Source: F1-120-MAGs238 sp964484185 (lineage in GTDB: Bacteria > Planctomycetota > Phycisphaerae > Phycisphaerales > UBA1924). Taken from it: DNA of 64,000 nucleotides. The notes beneath the pieces were generated by a model. It made no database searches. It was not told where the DNA came from and saw only the letters and a list, made by a program, of their open reading frames with translations. The stretch is taken from positions 3,353 to 67,352 of the forward strand of contig CAZAEQ010000024.1 of NCBI GenBank assembly GCA_964484185.1. Reading direction: 5' to 3'. A program made the translations under genes and the position numbers. Below are positions 43,873 to 52,166 of this stretch, in pieces (the stretch's first letter is position 1; the number at the start of each line of letters is the position of its first letter).

Positions 43873-43906
43873 TGGAACGGCCAACTTGTTGGTCCTACCG
43901 TGCGCC

Positions 43907-44953
43907 ATGAGAGCGATTGTCGTAGAACGCCAGGGCAACCCCGTCACTCCCAATATCAAGTTTCGCACTGATTGGCCAGACCTTGCCGCGCCCGCACCGG
44001 GCTATGCCAATATCAAAACCCTCGCGACCGCATTCAATCAAATGGACCTCTGGGTAGGCCGCGGTGTTCCTGGTCTCTCCCTCCAATACCCGCGCATCTC
44101 CGGCTGCGATTCCTGCGGCATCGTTGAATCCGTCGGCCCCGGCGTTGACCCTGCATGGATCGGCCGCAAAGTCATTCCCAACGCCGCAGTCCGCCTAAGC
44201 GAACGCGCCCATCCCGATGACCCATCCAATTCAACACTCGCCCCACTCTTTGAACTCATCGGCGAACATCACAATGGAATGATGGCCGAGAAATTCACCA
44301 TGCCAATCACCGGCCTGGTGGCTGTCAATCCGAATTCCGAACCCACCGAAGCCGCCGCATTTCCGCTCTGCTTCCTGACCGCCTGGAGCATGATGGTCAC
44401 CAAAGGCCAGTTGCGAGCAGGACAAAACGTCCTTATCACCGGAATCGGCGGCGGCGTTGCCACCAGCGCACTGGCCATCGCCAAACACTTTGGCTGCCGC
44501 GTCATTGTCACCAGTCGTCAGCAATGGAAACTCGATAAGGCCAAAGCTCTCGGCGCCGATGCAGGAATTCTGGATGCTGGCCAAGACTGGTCCAAAGACA
44601 TCCGCGCATTCACCAATAAACGCGGCGTAGATATGGCCGTAGACACCAGCGGCAAAGCTACTCACCTCAACTCCATAAAAAGCCTCGGCCGCGGCGGCGC
44701 ATATGTCACCGCCGGCTGCACCAGTGGCCCCGATGCAACAACCGACCTGGCCCGCATCTTCTGGAATCAACTCCGAATCCTCGGCTCCACGATGGGTTCA
44801 ACCGATGAACTCAAAGAACTCGCCGCGCTCTACAACGCTGGCAAACTCAAACCCGTCGTCGATCAGGTCTTTAAGCCTGAAGACGCCGCCAAGGCGTACG
44901 CCCGGCTCGAAAGTTCGGAACAGTTCGGCAAAATAGTTATCAACTGGCAGTAA
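43907..44953 (+). CDS. MDR-family oxidoreductase (zinc/quinone type)
   Basis: 348 residues. The start MRAIVVERQG at 43907 is typical for medium-chain dehydrogenases. The GroES-like domain (1-150) contains NQMDLWVGRG; this Asn/Asp form replaces the usual zinc-ligand Cys. The Rossmann fold has the motif ITGIGGGVATSALAIAKHFG. The segment that normally holds four structural-zinc cysteines is replaced by LSERAHPDDPSNSTL with no Cys, so neither usual zinc site is complete. It probably reduces quinones or enals with NAD(P)H; the substrate is unknown. There is no strong ribosome site. Confidence 0.85.
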   Translation: MRAIVVERQGNPVTPNIKFRTDWPDLAAPAPGYANIKTLATAFNQMDLWVGRGVPGLSLQYPRISGCDSCGIVESVGPGVDPAWIGRKVIPNAAVRLSERAHPDDPSNSTLAPLFELIGEHHNGMMAEKFTMPITGLVAVNPNSEPTEAAAFPLCFLTAWSMMVTKGQLRAGQNVLITGIGGGVATSALAIAKHFGCRVIVTSRQQWKLDKAKALGADAGILDAGQDWSKDIRAFTNKRGVDMAVDTSGKATHLNSIKSLGRGGAYVTAGCTSGPDATTDLARIFWNQLRILGSTMGSTDELKELAALYNAGKLKPVVDQVFKPEDAAKAYARLESSEQFGKIVINWQ

Positions 44954-44973
44954 TTTGGAGGTATGATCTCACC

Positions 44974-46413
44974 ATGAACAATCGCTCAATCGTCGCCGTC
45001 GCCGCCGTTGCAGGTCTTGCCTCAGTTGCCTTCAGCGCTGAAACTATCAAGACGCTGATCATCACCGGCAAAAACAACCACAACTGGCGCTACACCAGCC
45101 GTGCACACCAGGATGCACTCGAAGCCACCGGCCGTTTCGATGTGACGATCACTGATGATCCCAAGACAACGCTTGAGAACGCTGGCGAACTGAGCAAATA
45201 TCAGTTGCTCGTCCTCGACTACAACGACCCCGACACGCGCTGGGGCGACACTGCTGAGAAGAACTTTGAAAAGGCAGTCGAGAATGGCGCAGGCGTAGTT
45301 GCGATTCATGCCGCCAACAACGCGTTCAAGGGCTGGACCAATTACGAAAAGATGCTCGGCCTCATGTGGCGCGAAGGCGCGGGCCATGGCAACTTCCACG
45401 AGTTCACTGTTGACATTGTCGACAAGAGCCATCCGATCACCGCCAGCAGCAGCAACTGGGGATCATTCAAGACCACGGATGAACTCTACCACAAACTCTC
45501 AAACCCGCAGCAAGCCCAATACCACCTGCTCGCGCAAGCCATGTCCAGCAAAGAGTCCAAGGGCAGCGGCGCTGTCGAACCCATGCTCTTCACGCTCAGC
45601 TACGGCAAGGGCCGCATCGTCGCAACTCCGCTCGGCCACGTCTGGGAAGGCAGCGACTCGAACAAAGTCTCCATCGCCAACCCGGCGTTCAAGTCCATCA
45701 TCGCCCGCAGCGGCGAGTGGGCCGCGACTGGCAAAGTCACCTTGCCCACAGAATGGAAAGATGTCCGCACGCACAACACGTTGACTGAAGCAGAAAAGAA
45801 AGATGGCTGGACACTGCTCTTTGATGGAAAGACTCCGCAGTTCCACACCTTCGGGCAAACATCCTTCCCCGACAGCGGCCCCGACAAAGGCTGGAAGATC
45901 ATCGATGGCGAACTGCGTCTGCTCACCGGCGGCAGCGGCGATCTTGCCACCAATCAGGAATACGGCGATTTCGAGTTTGAACTCGAATGGAAGATCGGCC
46001 CCGGCGGCAACAGTGGCGTGATGTACCGCTGCACCGAAGACCACAAGTACCCGTGGGAAACGGGCCCGGAGATGCAGATCCTCGATGACTCCAAACACGC
46101 CGATGGCAAAAAGCCCAAGACTCGCGCCGGCACGCTCTACGACCTGATCCCCTGCTCCGCCGATGTCTGCCGCCCACCCGGCGAATGGAACCGCGCCAAG
46201 ATTTCAATCAAGGGCACGCACTATCAGCATTTCCTCAACGGCATCAAGATCGTCGATGTCGACACAACAAGCGAAGAATTCAAGACTGCGTACAAAGCCA
46301 GCAAGTGGCCGGGCATGAAGGACTACAACACCAAGCCCAAGGGCCACATTTGTCTGCAGGACCACGGCGATCCGGTCGCGTTCCGCAATATCAAGGTGCG
46401 CGAACTGAAGTAA
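44974..46413 (+). CDS. ThuA-like domain fused to DUF1080 (3-keto-disaccharide hydrolase-type)
   Basis: 479 residues with a signal peptide (about 1-22). The ThuA-like domain (25-245) has LIITGKNNHNW, LVLDYNDP, GVVAIHAANNAF and RIVATPLGHVW. DUF1080 (about 275-478) has GWTLLFDGKT, GWKIIDGELRL, DFEFELEWKIG and NSGVMYRC. Both domains belong to planctomycete polysaccharide and 3-keto-sugar pathways; DUF1080 members cleave 3-keto-glycosides. The protein is probably periplasmic. GGAGG lies 12 bases before ATG. Single-domain forms are more common, but this pairing in one chain is known in the phylum. Confidence 0.88.
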   Translation: MNNRSIVAVAAVAGLASVAFSAETIKTLIITGKNNHNWRYTSRAHQDALEATGRFDVTITDDPKTTLENAGELSKYQLLVLDYNDPDTRWGDTAEKNFEKAVENGAGVVAIHAANNAFKGWTNYEKMLGLMWREGAGHGNFHEFTVDIVDKSHPITASSSNWGSFKTTDELYHKLSNPQQAQYHLLAQAMSSKESKGSGAVEPMLFTLSYGKGRIVATPLGHVWEGSDSNKVSIANPAFKSIIARSGEWAATGKVTLPTEWKDVRTHNTLTEAEKKDGWTLLFDGKTPQFHTFGQTSFPDSGPDKGWKIIDGELRLLTGGSGDLATNQEYGDFEFELEWKIGPGGNSGVMYRCTEDHKYPWETGPEMQILDDSKHADGKKPKTRAGTLYDLIPCSADVCRPPGEWNRAKISIKGTHYQHFLNGIKIVDVDTTSEEFKTAYKASKWPGMKDYNTKPKGHICLQDHGDPVAFRNIKVRELK

Positions 46414-46462
46414 TCCCGCTCGCTCTCCCTGCAAGTGCGTCTCAAAAGGTCGGTGTCTTTTA

Positions 46463-46503
46463 GCGCAGAGGCCGCAGAAACGCAGAGATAGGAACGAGAA
46501 AGG
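46463..46503 (+). repeat. GCAGAG-type interspersed repeat, first arm
   Basis: The sequence contains CGCAGAG units and ends ATAGGAACGAGAAAG. Its reverse complement is largely repeated at 46586-46633. The pair lies in the gap between the DUF1080 gene and the prepilin-like gene. Confidence 0.6.
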
Positions 46504-46585
46504 CAGAGGAGGAGGGTTCAAGACCTTTGCTCCTTAGCCCTTCTTATCCTGTCCATTCTGTATATCCATGTTAATATTCTTTTGT

Positions 46586-46633
46586 CTCTCTCGTTCCTGT
46601 CTCTGCGTCTCGGCGGTCTCAGCGCCCTCTGCG
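46586..46633 (-). repeat. GCAGAG-type interspersed repeat, second arm (inverted)
   Basis: On the minus strand it reads CGCAGAGGGCGCTGAGACCG and continues with CCGAGACGCAGAGACAGGAACGAGAGAG. It matches the first arm with small gaps. Confidence 0.6.
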
Positions 46634-46663
46634 TACAAGACGCAGATCACCGCAGCATACAAA

Positions 46664-47464
46664 TCAGTTCCCGTCGCGATAGTCCATGTCATCCCAGCTC
46701 TTTGGGTCCAGCACGACTGCGGTCTTGACGAATCCTGCGTGACCATCGAGGTACATCACGTTTGATCCAGTGCCATGCCGCGTGCCTGAGACTCTTGCGA
46801 CAGTCCAGGGCGTGCTGGTGTCTGAATTGTCATAATGCGAATTGCGCCAGGTGTCATAGACCTCGGCGATCCGCGCTTCAACTGCAGTATCCACGCCCCA
46901 TGCATTGGCGCGGAAGTTGTCCCAGTCATCGGCCAGGCACGTCATATACAACGTCGTCGCGGGGAACTGCATCATCGCCAGCGTGGTCGGCGCTTTGGGA
47001 TACGCCCCGAGAATGTTTGGCCCGCGGAAGCCCACCCCATTACACACATAGTGCACCTGGTGCTTGTCTTTCTGCCGCGAAGGATCTTTGTACACGCCCT
47101 CACTGGCAAAGCGATCGCCGATCCCATTGTCCGGCTCGGCGGCGTTGGCGTTTGGATTCAGATACGGCCGCAGGTTGTACGCCCATGAGATATTCGCACC
47201 CGACCCCGGATACTGCGGCACCTGCGGCCCATTAGGCGCCTCGCTCCCACCCGCTGACCGAGGCACATACTCCTTGCGCTCATTGGAAAACATCGCCAGC
47301 GCCGCGGCGATCTGTTTTTGGTTCGCCAGACATTTGATCTGCCTACCCGCCTCGCGAGCTTTGCCGATTGCTGGCAATAGCAACGCGATCAGGATCGCGA
47401 TGATCGCGATGACGACCAGCAACTCAATGAGCGTGAAGCCTGACTTGTTGCCGCGTGTGCTCAT
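46664..47464 (-). CDS. Prepilin-type protein with H-x9-DG tail
   Basis: 266 residues. The N-terminus has the prepilin cleavage/methylation motif GFTLIELLVVIAIIAILIAL, cut after Gly9. A globular domain follows, and the C-terminal signature RHGTGSNVMYLDGHAGFV is the H-x9-DG type found in large numbers in planctomycetes. Start 47464 follows AGAGGATG. Such proteins need a prepilin peptidase and a type II or IV assembly machine, not seen here. A second member is at 52167-53201; their globular parts differ strongly. Confidence 0.9.
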   Translation of the reverse strand: MSTRGNKSGFTLIELLVVIAIIAILIALLLPAIGKAREAGRQIKCLANQKQIAAALAMFSNERKEYVPRSAGGSEAPNGPQVPQYPGSGANISWAYNLRPYLNPNANAAEPDNGIGDRFASEGVYKDPSRQKDKHQVHYVCNGVGFRGPNILGAYPKAPTTLAMMQFPATTLYMTCLADDWDNFRANAWGVDTAVEARIAEVYDTWRNSHYDNSDTSTPWTVARVSGTRHGTGSNVMYLDGHAGFVKTAVVLDPKSWDDMDYRDGN

Positions 47465-47617
47465 GGTGCATCCTCTGGTGACCTATCTAGACGCTCAGCA
47501 TACCAGAACCCGGCATCACAGGAAGCCCATTTTGCAGCAAATTTCCTTTGTTCCGTGTGGTGAGAGACGCTGAGCCGAAAGTCCCAAGGCAACCCACTCA
47601 TCTACGCTCGGGGCTCG

Positions 47618-48664
47618 TTACGAGAGCGTAAATGCCCGAGCGGCGAAGCGTTCTGTTTCGCGGGCGAAGTCGATTGGCGTCGGCGGGAGGTTGAGCCAGC
47701 GGGGCTGCGTGCCCAGGCCCTTGACTATTTCTTTGTCGAGGCGGCCGGGGCGGCAGAGTTCGGTGGTGTTGGTGGAGGCGAAGATGACGCCGCGGGGATT
47801 GAGGATTGCGGCGGATTCTTTGACGAGGCGTGCGTAGTCATCGACGCTGCTCCAGGGGCGGATGCCTTTTTTCTTGGAGCCGGCGGCGAAGCTGGGCGGG
47901 TCGAGGACGATGAAGTCAAAGGTGAGGTTTTTGCGGCGGGCGTAGGTGAGGAATTCGAATGTGTCCATCTTGGCAAAGCGGTGTTGCGCTATGTCGAGGT
48001 TGTTGTGAGCGAATGAGCGTTTGCCCCAGTCGAGGTAGCGGCCGGAGACATCGACGCTGGCGGTGTGGGCGCCGGAGAGCGCGGCGGCAACGGAGAATGC
48101 GCAGGTGTATGCGAAGGTGTTGAGTACGGTCGGGGCGGGCTTTTTGGCGGCAGCGCGTTCGGTGGCCAGGGCGCGGACTTTGTTGGCGAGCCAGCGGCGG
48201 TTGTCGCGCTGATCGAGGAAGAGGCCGGTGGAGAGGCCATCGTACAAGCGGATTTCGAGAGACCAGCCGTGTTCCTGGATGAGAAACGACTCGGGGAGTT
48301 GCTCGCCTGCGGCCGGGATTGGGTCAGTGACGCAGGCTGGAAGTTCGCCGCCGAGCTTGGAGCGGTCTTTAGCGAAGGGCTTTTTATAGACCGCGCGGAC
48401 ACCAAGGGGGGCGAGTGCTTCGAGGATGGTCTTTGGAGCATCGCTGTTTTCAAAGTTCTTGGGGGCGCGGCCTTCGTAGATGATGAGGGCTGCGCCGGGG
48501 CCGTAGATGTCTATATAGACACCATCGAGGCCATCGGCCAGGCCGGAGAAAACGCGAAAGGCTTGCGTGAATTTCTTTTCGATGAGCGGTTGGCGAAGTT
48601 CGATGGCGCGAGCGAGGAGATCGCGGAGGGAGTGTGATGTGGCTGTGCGTGACGTGGAAGACAT
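47618..48664 (-). CDS. Class I SAM-dependent methyltransferase (RlmI/RlmK-like)
   Basis: 348 residues from MSSTSRTATSHS (48664). Motifs of the 23S rRNA m5C methyltransferase group are FLDQRDNRRWL, LNTFAYTCAFSVAAALSGA (SAM motif), DVSGRYLDWGKRSFAHN, DFIVLDPPSF (catalytic region) and ASTNTTEL. An N-terminal domain (about 30-150) with GVYIDIYG replaces or resembles the usual PUA-type domain. The likely substrate is ribosomal RNA, but the exact base is not assignable. No clear ribosome site is present. An incomplete copy of the trmD-flanking repeat lies just upstream at 48684-48712. Confidence 0.87.
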   Translation of the reverse strand: MSSTSRTATSHSLRDLLARAIELRQPLIEKKFTQAFRVFSGLADGLDGVYIDIYGPGAALIIYEGRAPKNFENSDAPKTILEALAPLGVRAVYKKPFAKDRSKLGGELPACVTDPIPAAGEQLPESFLIQEHGWSLEIRLYDGLSTGLFLDQRDNRRWLANKVRALATERAAAKKPAPTVLNTFAYTCAFSVAAALSGAHTASVDVSGRYLDWGKRSFAHNNLDIAQHRFAKMDTFEFLTYARRKNLTFDFIVLDPPSFAAGSKKKGIRPWSSVDDYARLVKESAAILNPRGVIFASTNTTELCRPGRLDKEIVKGLGTQPRWLNLPPTPIDFARETERFAARAFTLS

Positions 48665-48683
48665 GAGGGAGAATAGGAGCGGA

Positions 48684-48712
48684 GAGGCTCCAGGCATTTG
48701 GCACTAGGCAAT
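48684..48712 (-). repeat. Partial third copy of the trmD-flanking repeat
   Basis: On the minus strand AAATTGCCTAGTGCC-AAATGCCTGG resembles the units at 42385-42438. The flanking TTTCCC and TCCAGAGCGACAC parts are missing. Confidence 0.5.
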
Positions 48713-48755
48713 TTGAAAGACTGTGGGTACACTTGGGACACACAAGGAGTTATGC

Positions 48756-49118
48756 ATGGCACGGTACATCGATGGTTACGTTCTCCCGGTCCCGAAGAAG
48801 AAACTCAAGGCGTACATGACGATGGCGAAGAAGGCTTCAAAGGTCTTCCTTGAGCACGGCGCGCTGCAGATCTGCGAATCTGCGGGCGAAGACTTGAAGC
48901 CGGCGTATGGACTGCCGTTCCCCACAGCGTTTGACGTCAAGCCAACCGAGACAGTTGTATTTTCCTGGATTATTTATAAATCACGCAAGGACCGTGATCG
49001 CGTGAACGCCAAAGTGATGAAAGATCCGCGGCTCGCGAAGATGTGCGACCCCAAGAACATGCCGTTTGACTGCGCGCGGATGGTGTTTGGTGGATTCACG
49101 ATGACTGTGGATGCGTGA
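48756..49118 (+). CDS. DUF1428 family protein
   Basis: 120 residues. AAGGAG lies eight bases before ATG 48756. MARYIDGYVLPVPKKKLKAY and the segments VFSWIIYKSRKDRD and CARMVFGGFTMTVD are hallmark DUF1428 features. The fold is a dimeric ferredoxin-like alpha/beta barrel relative; no activity is established. A strong terminator follows at 49144. Confidence 0.88.
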   Translation: MARYIDGYVLPVPKKKLKAYMTMAKKASKVFLEHGALQICESAGEDLKPAYGLPFPTAFDVKPTETVVFSWIIYKSRKDRDRVNAKVMKDPRLAKMCDPKNMPFDCARMVFGGFTMTVDA

Positions 49119-49143
49119 TCGGTTCATCAAGAAGTTAGTTCTG

Positions 49144-49171
49144 ACGGGTCAATTCACTTGACCCGTTTTTC
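49144..49171 (+). terminator. Terminator after the DUF1428 gene
   Basis: ACGGGTCAA / TTGACCCGT is a perfect nine-base stem with a five-base loop, followed by TTTTC. Confidence 0.85.
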
Positions 49172-49275
49172 TTGCGCTGCGTCTTTAAAGAAAACGCTCC
49201 ACGACACTTTTCAGTGCCGCGGAGCGGAAAGGGTTCGAAGCGCCGTGACGCTCCGAGTTCGAGAATCTGAAGCGA

Positions 49276-51981
49276 TCAGCAGCCGCTGCTGAAGGCATCG
49301 ACGAAGTCGAGGTAGTCGAAGAAGTCAATAACGCTGTCGCCATTGACATCAGCGTGGCATGCGCCGCTGGAGAAGGCATCGACGAAGTCGAGGTAGTCGA
49401 AGAAGTCGAGCGAGCTGTCGCCGTTGAAATCTGCACCGCAGATGAGCGTGACATCTGCGGCTGTGATGATGCCATCGCCATCAACATCGCCCATTGCCCA
49501 GCCGCCGGCATTGCCGAGGTTGGCTGTTGCGATGCCGCGGTCGGTCGCATCGACGAGGCCGTCGAGGTTGACGTCCCACCAGCGGGTGCAGAGCACGTTC
49601 TGGAGGATGTTGGTGATATCAGCGCGGTCAACGATGAGGTCGCTGTTCATGTCGCAGGAGAGATCGCCGTAGACAGCTTCATCGAGATTGGCCCAGTTCA
49701 TTGCACCGTCGACGACTGCGGGATTGCTCATGAACTGATCGAAGACGTAGTCAATGTCGGCAGCGTTGACCGTTCCATTGAAGCCGGTGGGTGCGAAGCC
49801 ACGGGTAACGCCGGTTGCGCCAGCAACGTCAGCGCGGCTGTCGCCGTTCTTGTAGAGGCGTGGGCCGCCGACGGTCGCGGGAAGAAGTGTGCCAAAGAAG
49901 TTGCCGCCGAATGCGACATCGACTGCTTCAAAGCCACCAGCGCGATCAAGCTGTCCGGCATCCATCGCCAGACCGTCAGCAAAGTAGCGGACGTCGGCGG
50001 TTGTGAAGGAGCCGTCGCCATCGAAGTCACCGAGAATTTCGATCACAGCATCGGTGCCGGGAGCGCCCGCAATTGAACCAGTTCCGGCCGGAGCTGCCCA
50101 GACTGGGCCGCCGTTACGCTGACGCCATGCGTTGACCATTTCGGTTGCATCGTTGACATCGCGGACACCATTGCCGCTGAAGTCGCCGGCGATCTTGTTG
50201 CGCTGTGCGAGCGTGGAGCCGTATGACACGTTGGCGAGACCCTGATTGATGTAGTTGCTGCCCAGGGCGACGCCGTCGGAGTAGGTTGCCAAGCCAGCGA
50301 GTGTGGTGCGGGTGGGAGCGCGACCGGCGGTCGCGGTGTTGTATGAGGCGAACGCGGGGTTGTTGTGAACGTTGTTGGAGAGCGTATAGTTCTTGAGGTT
50401 GAGATTGAAGTTGACGTTCGAGATCATGGTTGTCGGAACCGAGAGCGAGTGAAGGCGGTCGAGGGCGTTGAGAAGAAGGAACTGGGTCGCCGCGAACTCG
50501 CCGGGCATGCCGAAGTTTTCAGGATCGGTTGGGAGTGTCACGAAGTTGGCGATGCTCTGACGGATGTTGTTCATGTACGCCGCGGCGGCGGGATTAGACA
50601 TTTGAGGAGTCGCCGCGCCGGTGCCGCCGAGTGAGACGGGTTCAGCGAGCGGGTCGCCGATAGTTGCGAGCACAGCCTGGCCGCCGAGGACCCAGCCGTT
50701 GGCGCTGTTGTTGACGATGTTGGTGGTGGTCGGGCGGGAATAGGTACCGGGCGTCCAGCCTGCGTAGATGTCGTTGGCAACGTCTGCGATTTCAAGCGCT
50801 GCGCTGGTGAGCCATGAGCCTGAACCGCTGCCGGTCACGCCGCGTTCGGTGCCGACGTAGCCGATGCCAAGGCGGGCGTTGCGGAGTGTGGATTCCATGC
50901 CGCCGTTTGAGCCTTTATTGGTGGGGAGGAATGCAGCGCCGAGATTGTTCTGGGCGGTGGTGGTTGAGAGTGCGCCGATGTTGTCGCCAACGCCCCATGA
51001 GGGATCTTGACCGATGCAGTTTTCGAATGCGTTGCGTGTGCCCGAGCCAACATCGCGGGTGACGACCATGAAGTTTTCGCCGGTCACAGCGCGGCCGGTG
51101 CCGAACATGTGCTGCAGTTCTGTCATTTTCACGCGGCGGATGCCGGTGCCGGGGCTGACGACTGGTGCGATGGCGGCGAAGGCGAGTTCCTGATCGAAGA
51201 TGGTGTTGCTGTCGGCGCTTGCGGGAACGCCCGTGTAGAGGTTGCGACCATTGAGGCTGGCGAGTTCTGCTGAGAGGCCCGCGCCGGAGAGGCCGCCGGT
51301 CTTGTTGGTGCTGACGCGCGGGTTGCGGCCGTAGCCGTCTTGAAGAGGAGTATCTGACCACTGAGCATCGGCGACTGCGCCCTTGCGCACGGCCCAGACG
51401 GTGGAGACGTCGAGCGGGGCGATGTCGATTGCACTGCCGCCGGCGGCCGGGGTATCGGGGAAGGCGTAAATGCCAAAGGCGTTGGTTGTGCTTGTGGAGC
51501 GCACGGGGAAGCCGCCTGGATTACCTGCGTTGTAGGAACCAGCGCGGACGCCGTTGTTGATGAAGAGGACGCGGTTGACGTAGGCAAAGCTGGCGACGCC
51601 GGGGTTGGGCTGACCAACTGCAGGAGCGGCGCCGAGGATGCCGTTGACGTCGAACGAATCGGTCGTGACAAAGTTCGGACGGCCGAAGCGAGTCAGTTCG
51701 ATGAATCCGTTGACCGAGCCGACGACGCGATACTGAACGACGAAGTGCTGGGCGGGATCGCCAGATGGACCACCTTGAGCGAGCTGCTGCACTGAGAAGC
51801 TGCCGAGTGAACCGGCGACTCCGTTGCCATCTACATCGATGTAGTCGTTGGTAGATGCGGGGGCTTTGACGTAATTTTCAAGCAGGGTTGCGCCGGAGAT
51901 ATTGACAACACGTCCAACCTGAGCGGTTGCGATTGTCGCACACAGGCCGCACACCGAGAGCAAAGTTACTGCGTTCTTCAT
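49276..51981 (-). CDS. PstS-like binding-protein fold with extra calcium loops and GC-type dockerin
   Basis: 901 residues; start 51981 follows GAGGAG and gives signal peptide MKNAVTLLSVCGLCATIATAQ. The region about 25-480 resembles phosphate-binding-type periplasmic proteins: ISGATLLENYVKAPA near the start, VTRDVGSGTRNAFENC, and NKGSNGGMESTLRNARLGIGYVG. Residues about 600-840 hold several additional EF-hand-like or type-I-dockerin-like segments (GDFSGNGVRDVNDATEMVNA, GDFDGDGSFTTADV, CDMNSDLIVDRADITN, DVNLDGLVDATD, GDVDGDGIITAADV). The final GC-type module has CGADFNGDS and a linker SGACHA with an extra Cys. Start-to-end length is still 54. It may bind phosphate or an oxyanion on the cell surface. 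Confidence 0.82.
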   Translation of the reverse strand: MKNAVTLLSVCGLCATIATAQVGRVVNISGATLLENYVKAPASTNDYIDVDGNGVAGSLGSFSVQQLAQGGPSGDPAQHFVVQYRVVGSVNGFIELTRFGRPNFVTTDSFDVNGILGAAPAVGQPNPGVASFAYVNRVLFINNGVRAGSYNAGNPGGFPVRSTSTTNAFGIYAFPDTPAAGGSAIDIAPLDVSTVWAVRKGAVADAQWSDTPLQDGYGRNPRVSTNKTGGLSGAGLSAELASLNGRNLYTGVPASADSNTIFDQELAFAAIAPVVSPGTGIRRVKMTELQHMFGTGRAVTGENFMVVTRDVGSGTRNAFENCIGQDPSWGVGDNIGALSTTTAQNNLGAAFLPTNKGSNGGMESTLRNARLGIGYVGTERGVTGSGSGSWLTSAALEIADVANDIYAGWTPGTYSRPTTTNIVNNSANGWVLGGQAVLATIGDPLAEPVSLGGTGAATPQMSNPAAAAYMNNIRQSIANFVTLPTDPENFGMPGEFAATQFLLLNALDRLHSLSVPTTMISNVNFNLNLKNYTLSNNVHNNPAFASYNTATAGRAPTRTTLAGLATYSDGVALGSNYINQGLANVSYGSTLAQRNKIAGDFSGNGVRDVNDATEMVNAWRQRNGGPVWAAPAGTGSIAGAPGTDAVIEILGDFDGDGSFTTADVRYFADGLAMDAGQLDRAGGFEAVDVAFGGNFFGTLLPATVGGPRLYKNGDSRADVAGATGVTRGFAPTGFNGTVNAADIDYVFDQFMSNPAVVDGAMNWANLDEAVYGDLSCDMNSDLIVDRADITNILQNVLCTRWWDVNLDGLVDATDRGIATANLGNAGGWAMGDVDGDGIITAADVTLICGADFNGDSSLDFFDYLDFVDAFSSGACHADVNGDSVIDFFDYLDFVDAFSSGC

Positions 51982-52166
51982 GATTCTCTCCTCAACTTCA
52001 GTCACAGCGAACAACACTGGGCGCACCGACAGCGCACACTGCACTAAGCGGATTCCCAGCTCTGAAATATGTCCTACCGGCGAACTTGGATTCCAACCAG
52101 ATTCGCACTTCAGAAAGAGCGGGTATGACCTTCCGGCCATACCGCTCGGCGCGTCGTTATGTCCGG

